From contig NZ_BONQ01000158.1 in NCBI RefSeq assembly GCF_016862795.1, positions 1 through 58,659 of the forward strand: a stretch of 58,659 nt of DNA, read 5' to 3'. The position numbers and the translations under genes are program-made. The notes under the pieces were generated by a model. That model was not told the DNA's origin and made no database searches. It saw nothing but the letters and a program-made list of their open reading frames with translations. Source of the DNA: Dactylosporangium siamense (GTDB lineage: Bacteria > Actinomycetota > Actinomycetes > Mycobacteriales > Micromonosporaceae). Of this stretch, positions 48,601 through 58,659 are shown one piece after another (positions within the stretch are counted from its first letter, which is position 1; each line of letters begins with the position of its first letter).

Positions 48601-51600
48601 CTCGTGCAGCCGGGCGATCGAGGCGTCGACGGCCTCCGGGGTCCGTGCCGACACCGGCAACGGCACCACCGGCAGCGGCGGCGGTGCCGCGGCGGGGTCC
48701 GAGGGCGGCGCCTGCTCCAGGATCACGTGAGCGTTGGTGCCGCTCATCCCGAACGACGACACGGCCGCGCGGCGGGGCCGGTCGACGTCCGGCCAGGCCC
48801 GGGTCTCGGTGAGCAGCTCGACGGCGCCTGCGGTCCAGTCGACGTGCGGGGACGGTTCGGTGACGTGCAGGGTCCGCGGCAGCATCCCGTGCCGCAGCGC
48901 CTGGACCATCTTGATGACGCCGCCGACGCCGGCCGCCGCCTGCGGATGGCCGATGTTCGACTTCAGCGACCCGAGCCACAGCGGCTCGTCGCGGTCCTGC
49001 CCGTACGTGGCGAGCAGCGCCTGCGCCTCGATCGGGTCGCCGAGCGGGGTGCCGGTGCCGTGCGCCTCGACGGCGTCGACTTCGGCGGTGCTGAGGCGGG
49101 CGTTGGCGAGGGCCCGGCGGATGACCCGCTGCTGGGCGGGGCCGCTCGGCGCGGTGAGGCCGTTGGAGGCGCCGTCCTGGTTGACGGCGCTGCCGCGGAT
49201 GACGGCGAGGACGGTGTGCCCGTTGCGTTGCGCGTCGCAGAGCCGCTCGAGCAGGACCATGCCGGCGCCTTCGGACCAGCTGGCGCCGTCGGCGGCCGCT
49301 GAGAACGGCTTGCAGCGGCCGTCGGGGGCCAGGGCCCGCTGCCGGCTGTAGTCGATGAGGGACACGGGCGTGGACATGACGGTGACGCCGCCGGCGAGGG
49401 CGAGGGTGCAGTCCCCGGCCCGCAGCGACTGGATCGCCCAGTGCAGCGCGACGAGCGACGACGAGCACGCGGTGTCCACCGACACGGCGGGTCCTTCGAG
49501 CCCGAACGTGTAGGCGATGCGGCCGGACAGCACGCTGAAGGAGTTGCCGCTGCCGATGAGGCCTTCCGCGGACTCCTTGGCGAGCATCAGCAGGCCGACG
49601 TAGTCCTGGTAGGTGACACCGGCGAAGACACCGGTCTGGCTGCCGCGCAGCGACACCGGGTCGAGCCCGGCGTGTTCGAGGGCCTCCCACGAGGTTTCCA
49701 GGAGCAGCCGGTGCTGCGGGTCCATCGAGAGCGCCTCGCGGGGCGAGATGCCGAAGAACGCGGGGTCGAAGTCGCCGGCGTCGTGCAGGAAGCCGCCACC
49801 CTGCGAGTAGCAGGTGCCGGGTGCGTCGGGGTCGGGGTTGTAGAGCGCCTCGACGTCCCAGCCGCGGTTCGTCGGGAACGGGGTGATGGCGTCGCCGCCG
49901 GCCATCACGAGGTTCCACAGGTCGTCGGCGCTGTTGACGTCGCCGGGGTAGCGGCAGGCCATGCCGACGATCGCGATCGGCTCATCGACGGTGGCCGACC
50001 CGGTCTCCGGCTCGGCGACGGCCGTGTCGGGCAGGTCAAGCAGCTCCTGCCGCAGGTGCGCGGCGACGGCGGCCGGGGTCGGCTGGTCGAAGACGAGCGT
50101 GGCCGGCAGCCGGACGCCGGTGGCCTCGGCGAGGGCGTTGCGGAGCTCGACGGCGGTGAGCGAGTTGACGCCGAGGTTCTTGAACGGCTGGTCGGCCTCG
50201 ACGCTGCTCGCGTCGGCGTGCCCGAGCACCAGGGCGGTGCTGTCCAGGACCAGGGCGACGAGGAGGTCGCGCTGCGCGGTCTCGTCGAGCCCGTTGAGCC
50301 GGTCGGTCAGGGCGTTGCCGGTCGGGGCGACCGCGGCCGACCTTCTGCGCGGTGCGGTTGCCGATGTCTGCGCTGGTTTCGCCGGTACGGCCACCGCCTC
50401 GGCGGCCGAGCGGAGCGCCTGGGGCTCGCGGGATGCGGCGGGGGCGCCGGTGGGGCGCAGCACGAGGGCGTCGACGGTCACGACGGCAGCGCCGGTCGGG
50501 TCGGCGGCGAGGATGGCGACGGCGCCGGGGCGGCCGGTCGGGGTGAGCCGCACCCGCAACCGGCGGGCGCCGGTGGCGTGCAGCGCGAACCCGTTCCACG
50601 AGAACGGCAGCAGGTCGCCGTCGAGGCCCGGCAGGACGCCGAGGGCGAGGGCGTGCAGGGCGGCGTCCAGCAGCGCGGGCCGCAGCCAGAAGGCGTCGTC
50701 GCCGGGCTGCGGGTCGACGTCGACGTCGGCGTAGAGGCTGTCGCCGGACCGCCATGCGGCGCGCAGCCCCTGGAACGCGGGTCCGTACGCGAATCCGGCG
50801 TCGGCCCAGCGGTCGTACAGGCTGTCGACGGCGACGGGTTCCGCGCCGGCCGGCGGCCACTGCGTCAGCTGGTCGGCGGGTCCGGCGGTGCCGGTGGACG
50901 CGCTGCCGTGGGCGTGCCGGGTCCAGGTTTCGCCGTCGGTGCGGCTGTAGACGGTGACCTGCCGGGAGCCGAGCCGGTCCGGGCCACCGACGGCGACCTG
51001 CAGCTCGACGGTCCCGGACGCGGGGACCGGCAGGGACGCCTCGAGGACGAGCTCGTCGAGCCGGTCGCAGCCGGCCTCGTCGGCGGCCCGCACGGCGAGG
51101 TCGACGAGGACGGCGCCGGGCAGGTACGCGTCGCCGCGCACGACGTGCTGCGCGAGCCACGGGTGCCGGTGCACGGACGCCTTGCCGGTGACGACGAACC
51201 CGTCCCCGCCGGCGATCGGGACGACCTCCGCGAGGAGCGGGTGGCCGATGCCGTGGGGGCCCTGCTCGGCGGTGTCGAGCCAGTACCGCTGCCGCTGGAA
51301 CGCGTAGGTGGGCAGGTCGACCCGGCGGGCGCCGGCGAAGAGCCGCGTCCAGTCCGGGGACCAGCCGGTGACGTGTGCCTGCGCGACCGCCGTCATCAGG
51401 GTGAGGGCCTCGTCGCGGTCCTTGCGCAGGGCGGGGATGCCGTCGACCAGCGCGGACAGGATGCCGTCGGGGCCGACCTCCAGGAACGTGGTCACGCCCT
51501 TGGCCTTCAACGCATTGGCGGCGTCGGCGAACCGGACCGTGCCGCGGACCTGCCGGACCCAGTACTCCGGGTCGGTCACCTCACCGGTCGAGGTGGCCGC

Positions 51601-54600
51601 GATCGGGACCGCCGGCGGGTTGAACGTCACCGTGGACAGGACCTCGCGGAACGCGTCGAGCATCCCGTCCATCCGCGCCGAATGGAACGCGTGACTGACC
51701 TTCAGCCGCCGCGTCTTCTCGAACCGCGCAGCCACCGCTTCGACGGCGGCTTCGTCGCCGGACACGACGACCGCGTCCGGGCCGTTGACCGCGGCGATCT
51801 CGGCACCGTCGACCAGCGCCGCCCGGACCCGGTCCTCGGACGCCCGGATCGCGACCATCGCGCCGCCGGCCGGCAACGCCTGCATGAGCCGACCGCGGGC
51901 GGTCACCACCTTGCAGGCGTCCGCGAGGGACCAGACCCCCGCGACGTGTGCCGCGGCGAGTTCACCGATGGAGTGGCCCAGCAAGAAGTCGGGCTTCAGT
52001 CCCCACGATTCGAGGAGCCGGTACACCGCGACCTCGACGGCGAACAGGGCTGGTTGGGTCCACTGGGTCTGGTCGAGGAGGTCGCCGTCGACGTCCGCGA
52101 GGCCGTCGATGTGTTCGCAGACCTCGTCGTACGCTGCGGCGTAGGCCGGGAAGGTTTCGTAGAGGCCGCGGCCCATGCCCGCGCGTTGCGCGCCCTGGCC
52201 GGTGAACAGCATCGCCGTCCCGCCGTCGCGAGCGCGGCCCCGGATCACGGTGCCGCCCAGCAGGACGGCGCGGTGTTCGAGGCCGGACCGGCCGGTCGCC
52301 AGGGAGAACCCGACGTCCGCCGGGTCCGGGCCGGTGACGGCCCGCACCTGGTCCAGCTGCGCGTCGAGGGCCGCGGCGGTGTGCCCGGACACGACCCACG
52401 GCGTCACCGGCAGCGCGGTCCGCGGCGTCGCCTCATGCGCGTCGTCGGCCGCCGGAGCCTGCTCGAGGATGATGTGGGCGTTGGTGCCGGAGACGCCGAA
52501 CGCCGACACGCCGGCGCGGCGCGGACGGTCCAGCGCGGGCCAGTCGCGAGCCTCGGTGAGCAGCTCGACGGCGCCCCCGGACCAGTCGACCTTGCTGGAC
52601 GGGGCGTCGACGTGCAGCGTGCGGGGCAGGACGCCGTGCCGCAGCGCCATGACCGTCTTGATGATCCCGGCGACGCCGGCGGCGGCCTGGGTGTGGCCGA
52701 TGTTCGACTTCAGCGACCCGAGCCACAAGGGCGTCGCGCGGTCCTGGCCGTAGGTCGCGAGGAGCGCCTGCGCCTCGATCGGGTCGCCGAGACTGGTGCC
52801 GGTGCCGTGTGCCTCGACGGCGTCGATGTCGCCGGTGCCGAGGCCGGCGGCAGCGAGGGCCTCGCGGATGACCCGCTGCTGGGCGGGACCGTTGGGGGCG
52901 GTGAGGCCGTTGGAGGCGCCGTCCTGGTTGACGGCCGAGCCCTTGACGACGGCGAGGACCGGGTGGCCGTTGGCGACGGCGTCGGAGAGCCGCTCGACGA
53001 GCAGCAGGCCGACGCCCTCGCCCCAGCCGGTGCCGTCGGCGTCGTCGGAGAACGCCCTGCAGCGGCCCTGCGCGGCCAGGCCGCCCTGCCGGCTGAACTC
53101 GGCGAACACCCCGGGGGTCGCCATGACGGTGACGCCGCCGGCGACGGCGAGCCGGCATTCGCCGCGGCGCAGCGCCTGCACGGCGAGGTGCAGCGCGACG
53201 AGCGACGACGAGCACGCGGTGTCGACGGTGAGGGCGGGGCCCTGCAGGCCGTACGTGTAGGAGAGCCGGCCGGACAGGACACTGCCGGAGTTGCCGGTGA
53301 GCAGGTGTCCGGCGAGCTCGTCGGGGATCGTGGTGAGGTTCGACGCGTACCCGGACGGTGACGCACCGACGAAGACGCCGGTGGCGCTGCCGTGCAGGGC
53401 CTGGGGGTCGAGTCCGGCGCGTTCGAACAGTTGCCAGGACGTCTCCAGCAGCAGCCGCTGCTGCGGGTCCATGGCGAGGGCCTCGCGGGGCGAGATGTTG
53501 AACAGGCCGGCGTCGAAGAGGGTGGCGGTGTCCAGGAAGCCGCCTTCGGTGGTGGTGCTGTGCCCGTCGTGTTGCGGCCCGTACAGGCCGGCGACGTCCC
53601 ACCCGCGGTCGCCGGGCATGCCCGCGACGGCGTCGACGCCATCGACGACCAGCTGCCACAGGGATTCGGCGTCGCTGACGCCGCCGGGGAAGCGGCACGC
53701 CATGGCAACGATCGCGACCGGCTCGTCGGCGGCGGTGGCGGTGGCGCTGGCGGCCGGGCCGGCTGCGACGGTCTCGCCGCTGGTGAACAGGGTGGTGGCG
53801 AGGTGCCGGGCGATGGCGCGGGCGGTCGGGTGGTCGAAGACGAGCGTCATCGGCAGCCGGAGGCCGGTCGCCGCGCCGAGCCGGTTGCGCAGCTCGACGG
53901 CGGTGAGCGAGTCGAAGCCGAGCTCCCGGAACGGGCGGGCCACCTCGAGGTCGCCCGCCCCGCCGAGCCGCAGGACGGCGGCGGCCTCGGCCCTGACCAG
54001 GTCGAGCAGCGCGGCGTCGCGTTCGGCGGCGGTCAGCGGCGCGAGCCGGTCGCGCAGCGCGTCGCCGCCGGTGCCGGGTCCGCTGTCGGTGGCCGTCAGT
54101 TCGGCGACGCCGGGCAGGTCGCCGAGCAGGGGGCTGGGGCGGGCGGTGGTGAACGCGGGGACGAACCGGGTCCAGTCGACGTCGGCGACGGTGACGACGG
54201 CGTCGCGGCCGGCGACCGCTCCGGCGAGTGCCGCGAGGGCCGTCTCCGGCGGCATCGGGCGGATCCCGCGGCGCACGAGGGCGTCGCGGCTGATGTCGTC
54301 GGCGGCCATGCCGCTACCGGCCCACGCGCCCCACTGGACAGCGGTCGCGGCGGCGCCCCGGGCGCGGCGGTCCTCGGCGACGGCGTCGAGGACGGCATTG
54401 CCGGCGGCGTATGCGGCCTGCCCGCCGCTGCCCCAGGCGGCGGCGATGGAGGAGAACAGCACGAACGCGTCGAGGTCGCCGGTCAGCTCGTCGAGGTGCC
54501 GTGCACCGGCGGCCTTCCCGGCGTAGACGGCGGCGAAGTCGGCGAGGTCCATGCCGGGCAACGGCTGCGACTGCGGCAGCCCGGCCGCGTGCACGACGGC

Positions 54601-57600
54601 GCGGACCGGCCCGGCGGTGGCCTCGACGGCGGCGAGCATGGCGGCGACGGCGGCGCGGTCGGCGAGGTCGCAACCGACGACGCTGACGCCCGCGCCGAGG
54701 GCTTCGAGTTCGGCGACCAGTTCGGCGGCGCCGGGTGCTTCGGGGCCGCGGCGGCTGGCGAGGACGAGGTGGCTCGCGCCGCGGCCGGCGAGCCAGCGGG
54801 CGACCCGTCCACCGAGCGCGCCGGTGCCGCCGGTGACGAGGACGGTGCCGGTGGGCTGCCAGTCGCCGGTGCCGGTGGCCGCGGCCGGTGCGGCGCTGAG
54901 CCGGCGGCCGAGGACGCCACCGGCCCGGATCGCGACCTGGTCCTCGGCGCCGCCGCCGGTGAGCACGCCGGCGACCTGCCGCAGGGCGGCCTCGTCGAGC
55001 GTGTCCCTGCCGGCGGGAAGGTCGATGAGGCCGCCCCAGCGGCCGGGGTGTTCGAGGCCGATGATGCGTCCGAGGCCCCAGACGGCGGCCTGGTCGACGG
55101 CGCGGAGCGGGTCGCCCGGGCCGGTGGAGACGGCGCCGGCGGTGAGGCACCACAGCGGCGCCCCGGCGCCGAGGTCGGCGAGGGCCTGCGCGAGCAGCAG
55201 CGTCGCAGCGGTCCCGGCGGTGACGTGCGGCTGGTCGGGCCGGGGGCGTTCGTCGAGGGCGAGCAGCGACAGGATCCCGGCGGGCGCGGCCATCTCCGCC
55301 ACGGTCAGGGTGAGCCCGGCCCGGTCGGTGGTGGCGGCGTCGACGGTCACGGCGGTGACGTCGAGACCGTGGCGCCGGAGTCCTTCCAGGAGGCCGGTCG
55401 CCACGGGTGCCGACGGCACCAGCGCCAACCATGGACCTGAGGCACGCGGCGCGGGCTGCTCGGTGAGGGCCTTCCACGTGGTGCGGTAGCGCCAGCCGGC
55501 GAGCGCGGCGCCGGTGCGCTGCTCGGCGTGCCAGGCGGTGAGCGCCGGCAGGAGCGGGCTGAGCGCCTCGGGTTCGACGCGCAGGGTGGTGGCGAGGCCG
55601 GTGAGGTCGGCGTGCTCGACGGCGTCCCAGAACCGGCCGTCGAGGGTGCTGGTGGGGGCGGCGCCGAGGTTGAGGGTGGGCCAGAAGCGGGTGGGCTGGA
55701 ACGCGTACGTGGGCAGCGCGACGGTCCGGGCGCCGCTCCCGGCGAAGACGGTGGCCCAGTCGACGGTGCCGCCACCGGTCCACAGTTGCGCGAGGGCGGT
55801 GAGGAAGCGGACGGGCCCGCCGTCGTCGCGGCGCAGCGTGCCGGTGACGACGGCGTCGGACCCGGCGGTGTCGAGGGTCTCCTGGACCCCGACGGTGACG
55901 ACGGGGTGCGGGCTGACCTCGATGAACGCGGTGAACCCTTCGCCGGCGAGGGCGCGGATGGCGGGTTCGAACGCGACGGTCTGCCGCAGGTTCGTGAACC
56001 AGTACGCCGCGGACCCGACCTCGACGTCGCCGGCGTCGCCGACCGTGGACCGGAACGCGATGCGGGGTTCGCCGGGCCGTACCGGCGCGAGGACGGACAG
56101 CAGGGTGTCGTGGATCGTCTCGACGTGCGCGGAGTGGGAGGCGTAGTCGACGTCGATGGGGCGGGCGCGGACGTCATCGGCGGCGCAGGCGGCGAGGCAC
56201 GCGACGACGGCGTCGACGTCGCCGGAGACGACGACGGAGGTGGGGCCGTTGACGGCGGCGACCGACAGCCGTCCGGACCATGCGGCGATGCGCCGCTGGA
56301 CCTCGTCGACGGGGGCGGACACCGCCATCATGCCGCCGTGCCCGGCCAACTCCAGCAGGGCCTGGCTGCGCAGGGCGACGACGCGGGCCGCGTCGGGCAG
56401 GGTGAGGAGCCCGGAGACGGCGGCGGCGGCGATCTCGCCCTGGCTGTGGCCGACGACCGCGGCGGGTTCGACGCCGTGGGCGCGCCACAGTTCGGCGAGG
56501 GAGACCATGACGGCGAACAGGACCGGCTGGACGACGTCGACGCGGTCCAGCGTCGGCGCGCCCGGGGCACCGCGCAGCACGTCGGTGAGCCGCCAGTCGA
56601 CGAAGGGCTGCAGCGCCTCCTCGCAGCGGGCGATGTGCTCGGCGAACACGGGCGCGGTGTCCAGCAGGCCGGTGGCCATCCCGGCCCACTGCGATCCCTG
56701 GCCGGGGAACAGGAACGCGACCTTCCCGGCCGGTTCGGCGTGGCCGGTGACGGCGCTGGTGGTGGGGGTGCCGTCGGCGAGGTCGGTGAGGTGCCGTAGG
56801 AGCGTGTCCCGGTCGGGGCCGGCGACGACGGCGCGGTGTGGCAGGGCGCCGCGGGTGGTAGCGAGGCTGTGCCCGATGTCGGTGGCGCTCAGGTGGCGTC
56901 GGCCGCTGAGGTACGCGCTGAGCCGGCCCGCCTGGTCGCGGAGCCCGGCGGCGCTGCGCGCGGACAGCAGCCATGGCACGGCGGCCGGTTCGGCGCCCGG
57001 CACGGTGTCGGCGGCGGCCGGTTCGGGCGCCTCCTCGAGAATGACGTGGGCGTTGGTGCCGGAGACGCCAAACGATGACACGCCTGCGCGGCGGGGGCGG
57101 CCGGTGTCCGGCCACGGCTGGGTCTCGGTGAGCAGCTCGACGGCGCCGCCGGTCCAGTCCACGTGCGACGACGGCGCGGTGACGTGCAGGGTCCGCGGCA
57201 GCGTCCGGTGCCGCATTGCGAGGACCATCTTCATGACCCCGGCGACGCCGGCGGCGGCCTGGGTGTGGCCGATGTTCGACTTCACCGACCCGAGCCACAG
57301 CGGCGTGTCCCGGTCCTGCCCGTACGTGGCAAGGAGCGCCTGCGCCTCGATCGGGTCGCCCAGGCTGGTGCCGGTGCCGTGCGCCTCGACGGCGTCCACA
57401 TCGGACGGTCTGAGGCCGGCGGCGGTGAGGGCGGCGCGGATGACCCGCTGCTGCGACGGCCCGTTGGGGGCGGTGAGGCCGTTGGAGGCGCCGTCCTGGT
57501 TCACGGCGGAGCCCTTGACGACCGCGAGGATCGGGTGGCCGAGGCGTTGCGCGTCGGACAGGCGCTCGAGCAGCAGCAGGCCGACGCCCTCGCCCCAGCC

Positions 57601-58659
57601 GGTGCCGTCGGCGTCGTCGGAGAACGCCTTGCAGCGCCCGTCGACGGCGAGGCCACGCTGGCGGGAGAACTCGACGAACAGCCCGGGCGTCGACATGACG
57701 GTGACGCCACCGGCGAGGGCCATGCCGCATTCGCCGCGGTGTAGGGCCTGGACGGCGAGGTGCAGCGCGACCAGAGACGCGGAGCACGCCGTGTCGACGG
57801 TGACGGCGGGTCCTTCGAGGCCGAACGTGTAGGACAGCCGGCCGGAGACGACGCTGGCGGCGTTGCCGGTGCCCTGATAGCCCTCGACGTTCTCGGTCGC
57901 GTGGGCGAGCAGGGCGCCGTAGTCCTGGCCGTTGGTGCCGACGAACACGCCGGTGGCGCTGCCGCGCAGCGTGGACGCGTCGATCCCGGCGCGTTCGAAC
58001 ACCTCCCACGCCGTTTCCAGCAGCAGCCGCTGCTGCGGGTCCATCGCCAGGGCCTCACGCGGCGAGATGCCGAAGAACCCGGCGTCGAACCCGGCGACGC
58101 CGGGCAGGAACCCACCGGCGCGGGCGTAGGACGTCCCGGTCCGGTCCGGGTCGGGGTCGAAGAGCGAGTCGAGGTCCCAGCCGCGGTCCGCGGGGAACTC
58201 CCCCATCGCGTCGCGGCCCTCGACGAGCAGGTCCCACAGCGCTTCCGGGGTCGTGGCGCCGCCCGGGAACCGGCCGGCCATGGCGACGATCGCGATCGGC
58301 TCGTCGGTGCTGCCCGCTGCGGGCGTGGTCGTCGCCGGTACGGTGCCGCCGAGGAGGGTGTCCAGGAGGTGCTGGGCGAGTCCCGCGGGCGTCGGGTAGT
58401 CGAAGACGAGCGTGGAGGGCAGGGTGCTGCCGGTGGCGGCCGCGATCGCGTTGCGGAACTCGACGGCGGTGAGCGAGTCGAACCCGAGGTCGCGGAACGC
58501 CTTGTCGGCGCCGACGGCGCCGGTGCCGGTGTGGCCGAGGACGGCCGCGGCACGTTCCCGGACGAGGTCGAGCAGCATCGGGTGCCGTTCGGCGGCGGGC
58601 AGCGCGGCGAGCCGGGCGACGAGCGGGTCGGTGGCGGCCGCGGGCCCTGTGCCGGGTGC
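38614..58659 (-). CDS. Modular type I polyketide synthase PKS-R (3' part; N-terminus beyond right edge), ends in TE
   Basis: About 6681 residues visible, open to the right edge, so the real start lies outside. Order: ACP of a preceding module; module 1 KS-AT-KR-ACP; module 2 KS-AT-DH-ACP; module 3 KS-AT-KR-ACP; module 4 KS-AT-DH-ER-KR-ACP; TE. AT motifs predict methylmalonyl for module 1 (YASH) and malonyl for modules 2 to 4 (HAFH). All KS domains keep the active Cys (TACSAS in module 1, TACSSS in the rest). The C-terminal TE makes it the last PKS of the assembly line. It heads an operon with a type II TE, a glycosyltransferase, two AT-like proteins and a second glycosyltransferase. Confidence 0.97.
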   Translation of the reverse strand, partial: APGTGPAAATDPLVARLAALPAAERHPMLLDLVRERAAAVLGHTGTGAVGADKAFRDLGFDSLTAVEFRNAIAAATGSTLPSTLVFDYPTPAGLAQHLLDTLLGGTVPATTTPAAGSTDEPIAIVAMAGRFPGGATTPEALWDLLVEGRDAMGEFPADRGWDLDSLFDPDPDRTGTSYARAGGFLPGVAGFDAGFFGISPREALAMDPQQRLLLETAWEVFERAGIDASTLRGSATGVFVGTNGQDYGALLAHATENVEGYQGTGNAASVVSGRLSYTFGLEGPAVTVDTACSASLVALHLAVQALHRGECGMALAGGVTVMSTPGLFVEFSRQRGLAVDGRCKAFSDDADGTGWGEGVGLLLLERLSDAQRLGHPILAVVKGSAVNQDGASNGLTAPNGPSQQRVIRAALTAAGLRPSDVDAVEAHGTGTSLGDPIEAQALLATYGQDRDTPLWLGSVKSNIGHTQAAAGVAGVMKMVLAMRHRTLPRTLHVTAPSSHVDWTGGAVELLTETQPWPDTGRPRRAGVSSFGVSGTNAHVILEEAPEPAAADTVPGAEPAAVPWLLSARSAAGLRDQAGRLSAYLSGRRHLSATDIGHSLATTRGALPHRAVVAGPDRDTLLRHLTDLADGTPTTSAVTGHAEPAGKVAFLFPGQGSQWAGMATGLLDTAPVFAEHIARCEEALQPFVDWRLTDVLRGAPGAPTLDRVDVVQPVLFAVMVSLAELWRAHGVEPAAVVGHSQGEIAAAAVSGLLTLPDAARVVALRSQALLELAGHGGMMAVSAPVDEVQRRIAAWSGRLSVAAVNGPTSVVVSGDVDAVVACLAACAADDVRARPIDVDYASHSAHVETIHDTLLSVLAPVRPGEPRIAFRSTVGDAGDVEVGSAAYWFTNLRQTVAFEPAIRALAGEGFTAFIEVSPHPVVTVGVQETLDTAGSDAVVTGTLRRDDGGPVRFLTALAQLWTGGGTVDWATVFAGSGARTVALPTYAFQPTRFWPTLNLGAAPTSTLDGRFWDAVEHADLTGLATTLRVEPEALSPLLPALTAWHAEQRTGAALAGWRYRTTWKALTEQPAPRASGPWLALVPSAPVATGLLEGLRRHGLDVTAVTVDAATTDRAGLTLTVAEMAAPAGILSLLALDERPRPDQPHVTAGTAATLLLAQALADLGAGAPLWCLTAGAVSTGPGDPLRAVDQAAVWGLGRIIGLEHPGRWGGLIDLPAGRDTLDEAALRQVAGVLTGGGAEDQVAIRAGGVLGRRLSAAPAAATGTGDWQPTGTVLVTGGTGALGGRVARWLAGRGASHLVLASRRGPEAPGAAELVAELEALGAGVSVVGCDLADRAAVAAMLAAVEATAGPVRAVVHAAGLPQSQPLPGMDLADFAAVYAGKAAGARHLDELTGDLDAFVLFSSIAAAWGSGGQAAYAAGNAVLDAVAEDRRARGAAATAVQWGAWAGSGMAADDISRDALVRRGIRPMPPETALAALAGAVAGRDAVVTVADVDWTRFVPAFTTARPSPLLGDLPGVAELTATDSGPGTGGDALRDRLAPLTAAERDAALLDLVRAEAAAVLRLGGAGDLEVARPFRELGFDSLTAVELRNRLGAATGLRLPMTLVFDHPTARAIARHLATTLFTSGETVAAGPAASATATAADEPVAIVAMACRFPGGVSDAESLWQLVVDGVDAVAGMPGDRGWDVAGLYGPQHDGHSTTTEGGFLDTATLFDAGLFNISPREALAMDPQQRLLLETSWQLFERAGLDPQALHGSATGVFVGASPSGYASNLTTIPDELAGHLLTGNSGSVLSGRLSYTYGLQGPALTVDTACSSSLVALHLAVQALRRGECRLAVAGGVTVMATPGVFAEFSRQGGLAAQGRCRAFSDDADGTGWGEGVGLLLVERLSDAVANGHPVLAVVKGSAVNQDGASNGLTAPNGPAQQRVIREALAAAGLGTGDIDAVEAHGTGTSLGDPIEAQALLATYGQDRATPLWLGSLKSNIGHTQAAAGVAGIIKTVMALRHGVLPRTLHVDAPSSKVDWSGGAVELLTEARDWPALDRPRRAGVSAFGVSGTNAHIILEQAPAADDAHEATPRTALPVTPWVVSGHTAAALDAQLDQVRAVTGPDPADVGFSLATGRSGLEHRAVLLGGTVIRGRARDGGTAMLFTGQGAQRAGMGRGLYETFPAYAAAYDEVCEHIDGLADVDGDLLDQTQWTQPALFAVEVAVYRLLESWGLKPDFLLGHSIGELAAAHVAGVWSLADACKVVTARGRLMQALPAGGAMVAIRASEDRVRAALVDGAEIAAVNGPDAVVVSGDEAAVEAVAARFEKTRRLKVSHAFHSARMDGMLDAFREVLSTVTFNPPAVPIAATSTGEVTDPEYWVRQVRGTVRFADAANALKAKGVTTFLEVGPDGILSALVDGIPALRKDRDEALTLMTAVAQAHVTGWSPDWTRLFAGARRVDLPTYAFQRQRYWLDTAEQGPHGIGHPLLAEVVPIAGGDGFVVTGKASVHRHPWLAQHVVRGDAYLPGAVLVDLAVRAADEAGCDRLDELVLEASLPVPASGTVELQVAVGGPDRLGSRQVTVYSRTDGETWTRHAHGSASTGTAGPADQLTQWPPAGAEPVAVDSLYDRWADAGFAYGPAFQGLRAAWRSGDSLYADVDVDPQPGDDAFWLRPALLDAALHALALGVLPGLDGDLLPFSWNGFALHATGARRLRVRLTPTGRPGAVAILAADPTGAAVVTVDALVLRPTGAPAASREPQALRSAAEAVAVPAKPAQTSATAPRRRSAAVAPTGNALTDRLNGLDETAQRDLLVALVLDSTALVLGHADASSVEADQPFKNLGVNSLTAVELRNALAEATGVRLPATLVFDQPTPAAVAAHLRQELLDLPDTAVAEPETGSATVDEPIAIVGMACRYPGDVNSADDLWNLVMAGGDAITPFPTNRGWDVEALYNPDPDAPGTCYSQGGGFLHDAGDFDPAFFGISPREALSMDPQHRLLLETSWEALEHAGLDPVSLRGSQTGVFAGVTYQDYVGLLMLAKESAEGLIGSGNSFSVLSGRIAYTFGLEGPAVSVDTACSSSLVALHWAIQSLRAGDCTLALAGGVTVMSTPVSLIDYSRQRALAPDGRCKPFSAAADGASWSEGAGMVLLERLCDAQRNGHTVLAVIRGSAVNQDGASNGLTAPSGPAQQRVIRRALANARLSTAEVDAVEAHGTGTPLGDPIEAQALLATYGQDRDEPLWLGSLKSNIGHPQAAAGVGGVIKMVQALRHGMLPRTLHVTEPSPHVDWTAGAVELLTETRAWPDVDRPRRAAVSSFGMSGTNAHVILEQAPPSDPAAAPPPLPVVPLPVSARTPEAVDASIARLHETNADPMDVGYSLAVGRAAFDHRAVVLGDAVVRGKAGKGGSAMLFTGQGAQRSGMGRGLHATFPAYAKAYDEVCEHIDGLVDVDGDLLDQTQWTQPALFAVEVAVYRLLESWGLKPDFLLGHSIGELAAAHVAGVWSLQDACKIVEARGRLMQALPAGGAMVAIQAAEADVRAVLVEGAEIAAVNGPKAVVISGDEAAVEAVAAGFAKTRRLTVSHAFHSARMDGMLDAFRDVLATVEFNPPAIPIATTSTGEVTDPEYWVRQVRGTVRFDDAAATLTTKGVTRFLEVGPDGILSALVDGIPAMRKGRDEALTLMTAVAQAHVTGWSPDWTRLFNGARRVDVPTYAFQHVQYWPTIELPKAGSATGTVDAAFWDAVDSADLDTLAGTLRVDAQALAPVLPALASWRRRKGEQSTVDTWRYQIRWRPAQPDQTATLTGTWLVVHRTPDDLVDRVVEGLTAAGATALPVTEVPEGSYAGIVSLLALQDGIAATTALIQQTTGVDAPLWVLTSGAVSIGASDPLRSPAHAGVWGLGRAAALEYPQRWGGLIDLPETVDDRTVQRLTTVLAGGGAEDQVAVRGSGTFTRRLVHAPAPQRPAGAPTWKPRGTALVTGGTGALGAHIARWLARGGAEHLVLTSRRGDATPGAAELRAELEALGARVDIPACDVADRAAVAALLDTLPDLRVVVHAAGVPQSQVLDGMTGADFDAVYVPKADGAAHLDELTGDLDAFVLFSSISATWGSGGQAAYAAANAALDGIAQHRRARGHAATAVAWGPWGGGGMVTAEEGTEEFLRRRGLHVLDPQLAVNALQGALDADETSLTVADVDWAKFAPGFTGSRPSPLLGDLPEVAALETAVETVDATFRDGLAAMSVADRIGTLVDLVRAEAATALGHTRADAVDAEQAFRDLGFDSLTAVELRNRLNAATGLKLPATLLFDHPTANALAAHLAGELVTGAVEAPKQEITAYTDEPIAIVSMSCRFPGGVSTPEALWDLVVSRGDAVSAFPADRGWDLDGIYDPDPDHAGTSYVREGGFLARVADFDPQFFGISPREALTMDPQQRLLLEVAWEAFERAGIDPLSVRGERVGVFAGTNGQDYIATLAAASAFDEGYVGTGNTAAVMSGRISYTLGLEGPAVTVDTACSSSLVAMHWAAQALRNGECELALAGGVTVMTTPGSFIAFSRQRGLATDGRCKAFSDDADGTNWGEGAGLVLLERLSDAQRNGHTVLAVIRAAGINQDGASNGLTAPNGPAQQRLIRQVLATAGLRAADVDLVEAHGTGTSLGDPIEAQALLATYGQDRPADRPLWLGSVKSNIGHTQAAAGVAGVIKAVQALQHRTLPPTLHAAAPSSHVDWTTGAVRLITETTDWQPAQGPRRAGVSAFGISGTNGHLILEEAPPVAVVAGMPAVPAEPVALVLSARGEDALAGQAAQLADHLDERPQLRPADVAATLATGRALLADRAAVVGTGHDDLLAGLRAIAGGTGHPAVVRAATAGPGRTAVLFTGQGAQRSGMGERLHATHPVFAAAFDDTCARFDLLLDRPLRDLAFTGGDALDRTGYTQPALFAFELAMFRLAESVGLTADAVIGHSIGEIVAAHVAGVFDLDDACRLVAARAALMQALPVGGAMLAVQAAEDEVLPLLDGTAGIAAVNGPHAVVVSGDEAAVERIAAHFTEAGRRTRRLRVSHAFHSPRMDGMLAEFGRVAATVTYRPPRLPVISNLTGAFAAAGDLTDAGYWVRHVREAVRFADGIAALHAAGYSRFVEVGPDAVLTAMAHDGLPQDATCVALSRRDRPETEAFLRGAAQLVTAGVTLDRAAAFTPVWAVPVALPTYAFQRTRFWPRPGTGGVGGAAGLAGAGLETADHPLLGAAVTLADTGTVVMTGRLSTRTHPWLADHALPGAVIVPGTALLELALRAGDEVGCPVVDELTLAAPLTLPDRGAAEIQVRVDPPADDSEARPVTIHARPADGGHPWTLHATGLLTAGEVTAADQNPNPDPDPDPDPAWLPAGAEPVSLDGFYAGLAVAGFRYGPVFQGLEAAWRVGDDVYAEVALPDGAAEDADRFTVHPALLDAALHAVALTGLGRTDRGRLPFAWTGVTVHAAGATRLRVRLRTLGTDAVALTVTDPAGAPVATVASLTLRELSAARPAAASVTEGLLRLDWQVLRLPAPAGQPLRWAVVGEDRLGFGAAAEAAGVHLESYADLTSLAAAADNGARVPATVFVVSAGAGADRVAAAHELAARALADVQEWLASPAFGGSRLVFLTRDAVGDDVRDPAAAVVHGLVRSAQSENPELFVLVDLDTSADSLTALPAALDTGEPALLLQGGTARIPRLATVSGVEELTPPDGPWRLTRGEDGTLEGLTVERADEAAGELRPGQVRIAVRAGGVNFRDVLNALGMYPGEAGSLGQEGAGVVTEVGPGVTGFAVGERVMGMFPGAFGPVAVADHRMIVGVPAGWSYAQAASVPLVFLTAYYSLVDLGGLRPGERVLVHAAAGGVGMAAVQLARHLGAEVLATAGAGKWPVVRGLGVDGTHLASSRTVAFEAEFLQLTGGDGVDLVLNALAREFVDASLRLLPRGGRFLEMGKTDVRDADAVAAAHPGVRYRAFDLIEAGPDRIGVMLRELVAMFEEGVLAPLPVTAWDVRRARDAFRYISQTRHVGKVVLTFAPSLRTEHTALVTGGTGGLGAEVARHLVTRHGIRHLLLASRSGEHAAGAAQLRAELTALGADVTIAACDVADRDAVAALVASVPADRPLTAVVHTAGVLDDATVGGLDASRLSAVLRPKVDAVTHLDELTVGHDLAVFAVYSSVSGLIGGAGQSNYAAANAYLDAWAQRRAGRGLPATALAWGPWVTASGMTSDLTDADVRRMSRGGLLPLDPARGLALFDAAVGRAEPLAVPMLLDLPVLKGGAVAPLLRGLVRAPARRAAGRSTAAVSLTERLAGAAPDARETLVLDFVRAQVAAVLGFTTPDAVPPGQSLLEAGFDSLTAVELRNRIGAATGLRLPPTLVFDHPTPAALTTHLLAELAGTPAAATSAPEAAPTGREDGIGAMFRDACRNGQVDQGYALLRAAAALRPTFKARADFGRELQPVKLASGPTGDDRRPVLICFSSFVALAGVHQYARLAANFRDTYDVWALSVPGFLTDERLPATWETVTDMQAELVRECVGDRPAVLLGSSGGGLLAHAAASRLHDLGAPAAGVVLLDTYPATEDSPLTKFQAELIDGMFDRQGLFTSLDSARLTAMSWYFDLFGGWRPGELSTPSLLLRSSEPIVATGPDGPYARHEWQTSWQDADTTIDVPGNHFTMMEHHAGSTAQAVRQWVDEAVRGAR
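42596..42631 (-). repeat. Hexanucleotide repeat in the DH of PKS-R module 4
   Basis: Four perfect GGGTCC units followed by two GGGTTC units. On the coding strand this gives an alternating Asn-Pro/Asp-Pro run ([12 protein letters not shown]) inside the DH domain, probably on a surface loop. It keeps the frame in 6-base steps. Confidence 0.85.
45699..49987 (-). other. PKS-R module 3: KS-AT(malonyl)-KR-ACP
   Basis: The KS has TACSSS near 49465. AT has GHSIGE near 48235 and HAFH near 47955, indicating malonyl; it is nearly identical to the AT of module 2. The KR has TGGTGALGA and [20 protein letters not shown]1 type by the same fingerprint as module 1. The ACP carries [13 protein letters not shown] near 45870. 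Confidence 0.85.
47570..48480 (-). repeat. Duplicated AT segment, copy in PKS-R module 3
   Basis: Nearly identical at DNA level to 51300-52210 in module 2, including synonymous positions, for example across the GHSIGE and [12 protein letters not shown] regions. Flanking KS and post-AT sequence diverge more. Recent duplication or gene conversion is inferred. Confidence 0.75.
49988..53729 (-). other. PKS-R module 2: KS-AT(malonyl)-DH-ACP, no KR
   Basis: The KS has TACSSS near 53215. AT has GHSIGE near 51975 and HAFH near 51690, indicating malonyl. The DH has [10 protein letters not shown] (HxxxGxxxxP) near 51140 and LLDAALHAL near 50660, so its His and Asp are present. The DH passes through a short linker straight into the ACP; no NADPH motif or KR fold lies between. 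The ACP motif is LGVNSL, with Asn where Asp is usual. Confidence 0.85.
51300..52210 (-). repeat. Duplicated AT segment, copy in PKS-R module 2
   Basis: Partner of 47570-48480. Both encode malonyl-type AT domains with the same run [19 protein letters not shown] and [12 protein letters not shown]. Confidence 0.75.
53730..58305 (-). other. PKS-R module 1: KS-AT(methylmalonyl)-KR-ACP
   Basis: The KS active site reads TACSAS near 57785. AT has GHSQGE near 56440 and YASH near 56140, indicating methylmalonyl-CoA. There is no DH. The KR has TGGTGALGG and [20 protein letters not shown]; a Trp eight before the Tyr and no LDD motif give an A-type, and with Gln rather than His three before the Tyr, A1. 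The ACP carries [13 protein letters not shown] near 53915. Predicted unit: methyl-branched beta-hydroxyl. Confidence 0.85.
58340..58659 (-). other. PKS-R: ACP of the preceding module (upstream part outside the window)
   Basis: Carrier domain with the serine in [16 protein letters not shown] and the end [15 protein letters not shown]. The domains before it lie beyond the right edge. Confidence 0.85.

Overview
The window is a high-GC actinomycete biosynthetic gene cluster for a glycosylated polyketide-peptide hybrid. Base composition is strongly GC-rich throughout. Every large gene is a modular megasynthase or a tailoring enzyme of the actinobacterial type. No genus can be assigned from the sequence. 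Both outer ends cut through PKS genes, so the cluster extends beyond the window on each side.

Layout, left to right. (1) 1-17067, minus strand: NRPS-1 (C-A-PCP-C-A-PCP-C), a type II thioesterase, an MbtH-like protein, a 165-bp MITE-like palindrome, then PKS-L. PKS-L starts with a carrier domain that lacks its serine, continues KS-AT-KR-ACP, and enters a second KS-AT that runs off the left edge. (2) 17246-28723, plus strand: NRPS-2 with the same C-A-PCP-C-A-PCP-C layout, an MFS exporter, then a two-gene deoxysugar operon (ketoreductase and PMP-dependent 3-dehydratase). (3) 31914-28885, minus strand: mqnA, mqnC and a short-chain sugar reductase, an unexpected pairing of futalosine-pathway menaquinone genes with a sugar gene. 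(4) 32079-33299, plus strand: an activator-type glycosyltransferase. (5) 58659-33419, minus strand: PKS-R (terminal ACP of a preceding module, four complete modules, TE), then a type II TE, a glycosyltransferase, two tandem stand-alone acyltransferase-like proteins and an OleD-like glycosyltransferase. The last six genes are tightly packed, with two 4-base ATGA overlaps.

How it may work (inference). The PKSs build a chain from methylmalonyl and malonyl units, released by the TE on PKS-R. The three glycosyltransferases add deoxysugars, at least one probably a 2,3,6-trideoxyhexose. The two NRPSs each hold two adenylation domains and end in an unpaired condensation domain, so they may make dipeptides that are transferred to a hydroxyl or amine, or hand off to PKS-L through its serine-less carrier domain. 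The early sugar genes, any pathway regulator and the loading module are not in the window.

The main unexpected points are these: mqnA and the sugar operon share a conserved operator-like palindrome, which ties the menaquinone genes to cluster control; the paired NRPSs end in orphan C domains; PKS-L opens with a carrier domain that cannot be phosphopantetheinylated; PKS-R has a DH with no KR; the two FabD-like proteins lack the malonyl-binding arginine; and a MITE-like palindrome sits inside the operon. All domain calls are by reading motifs; no database search was possible.
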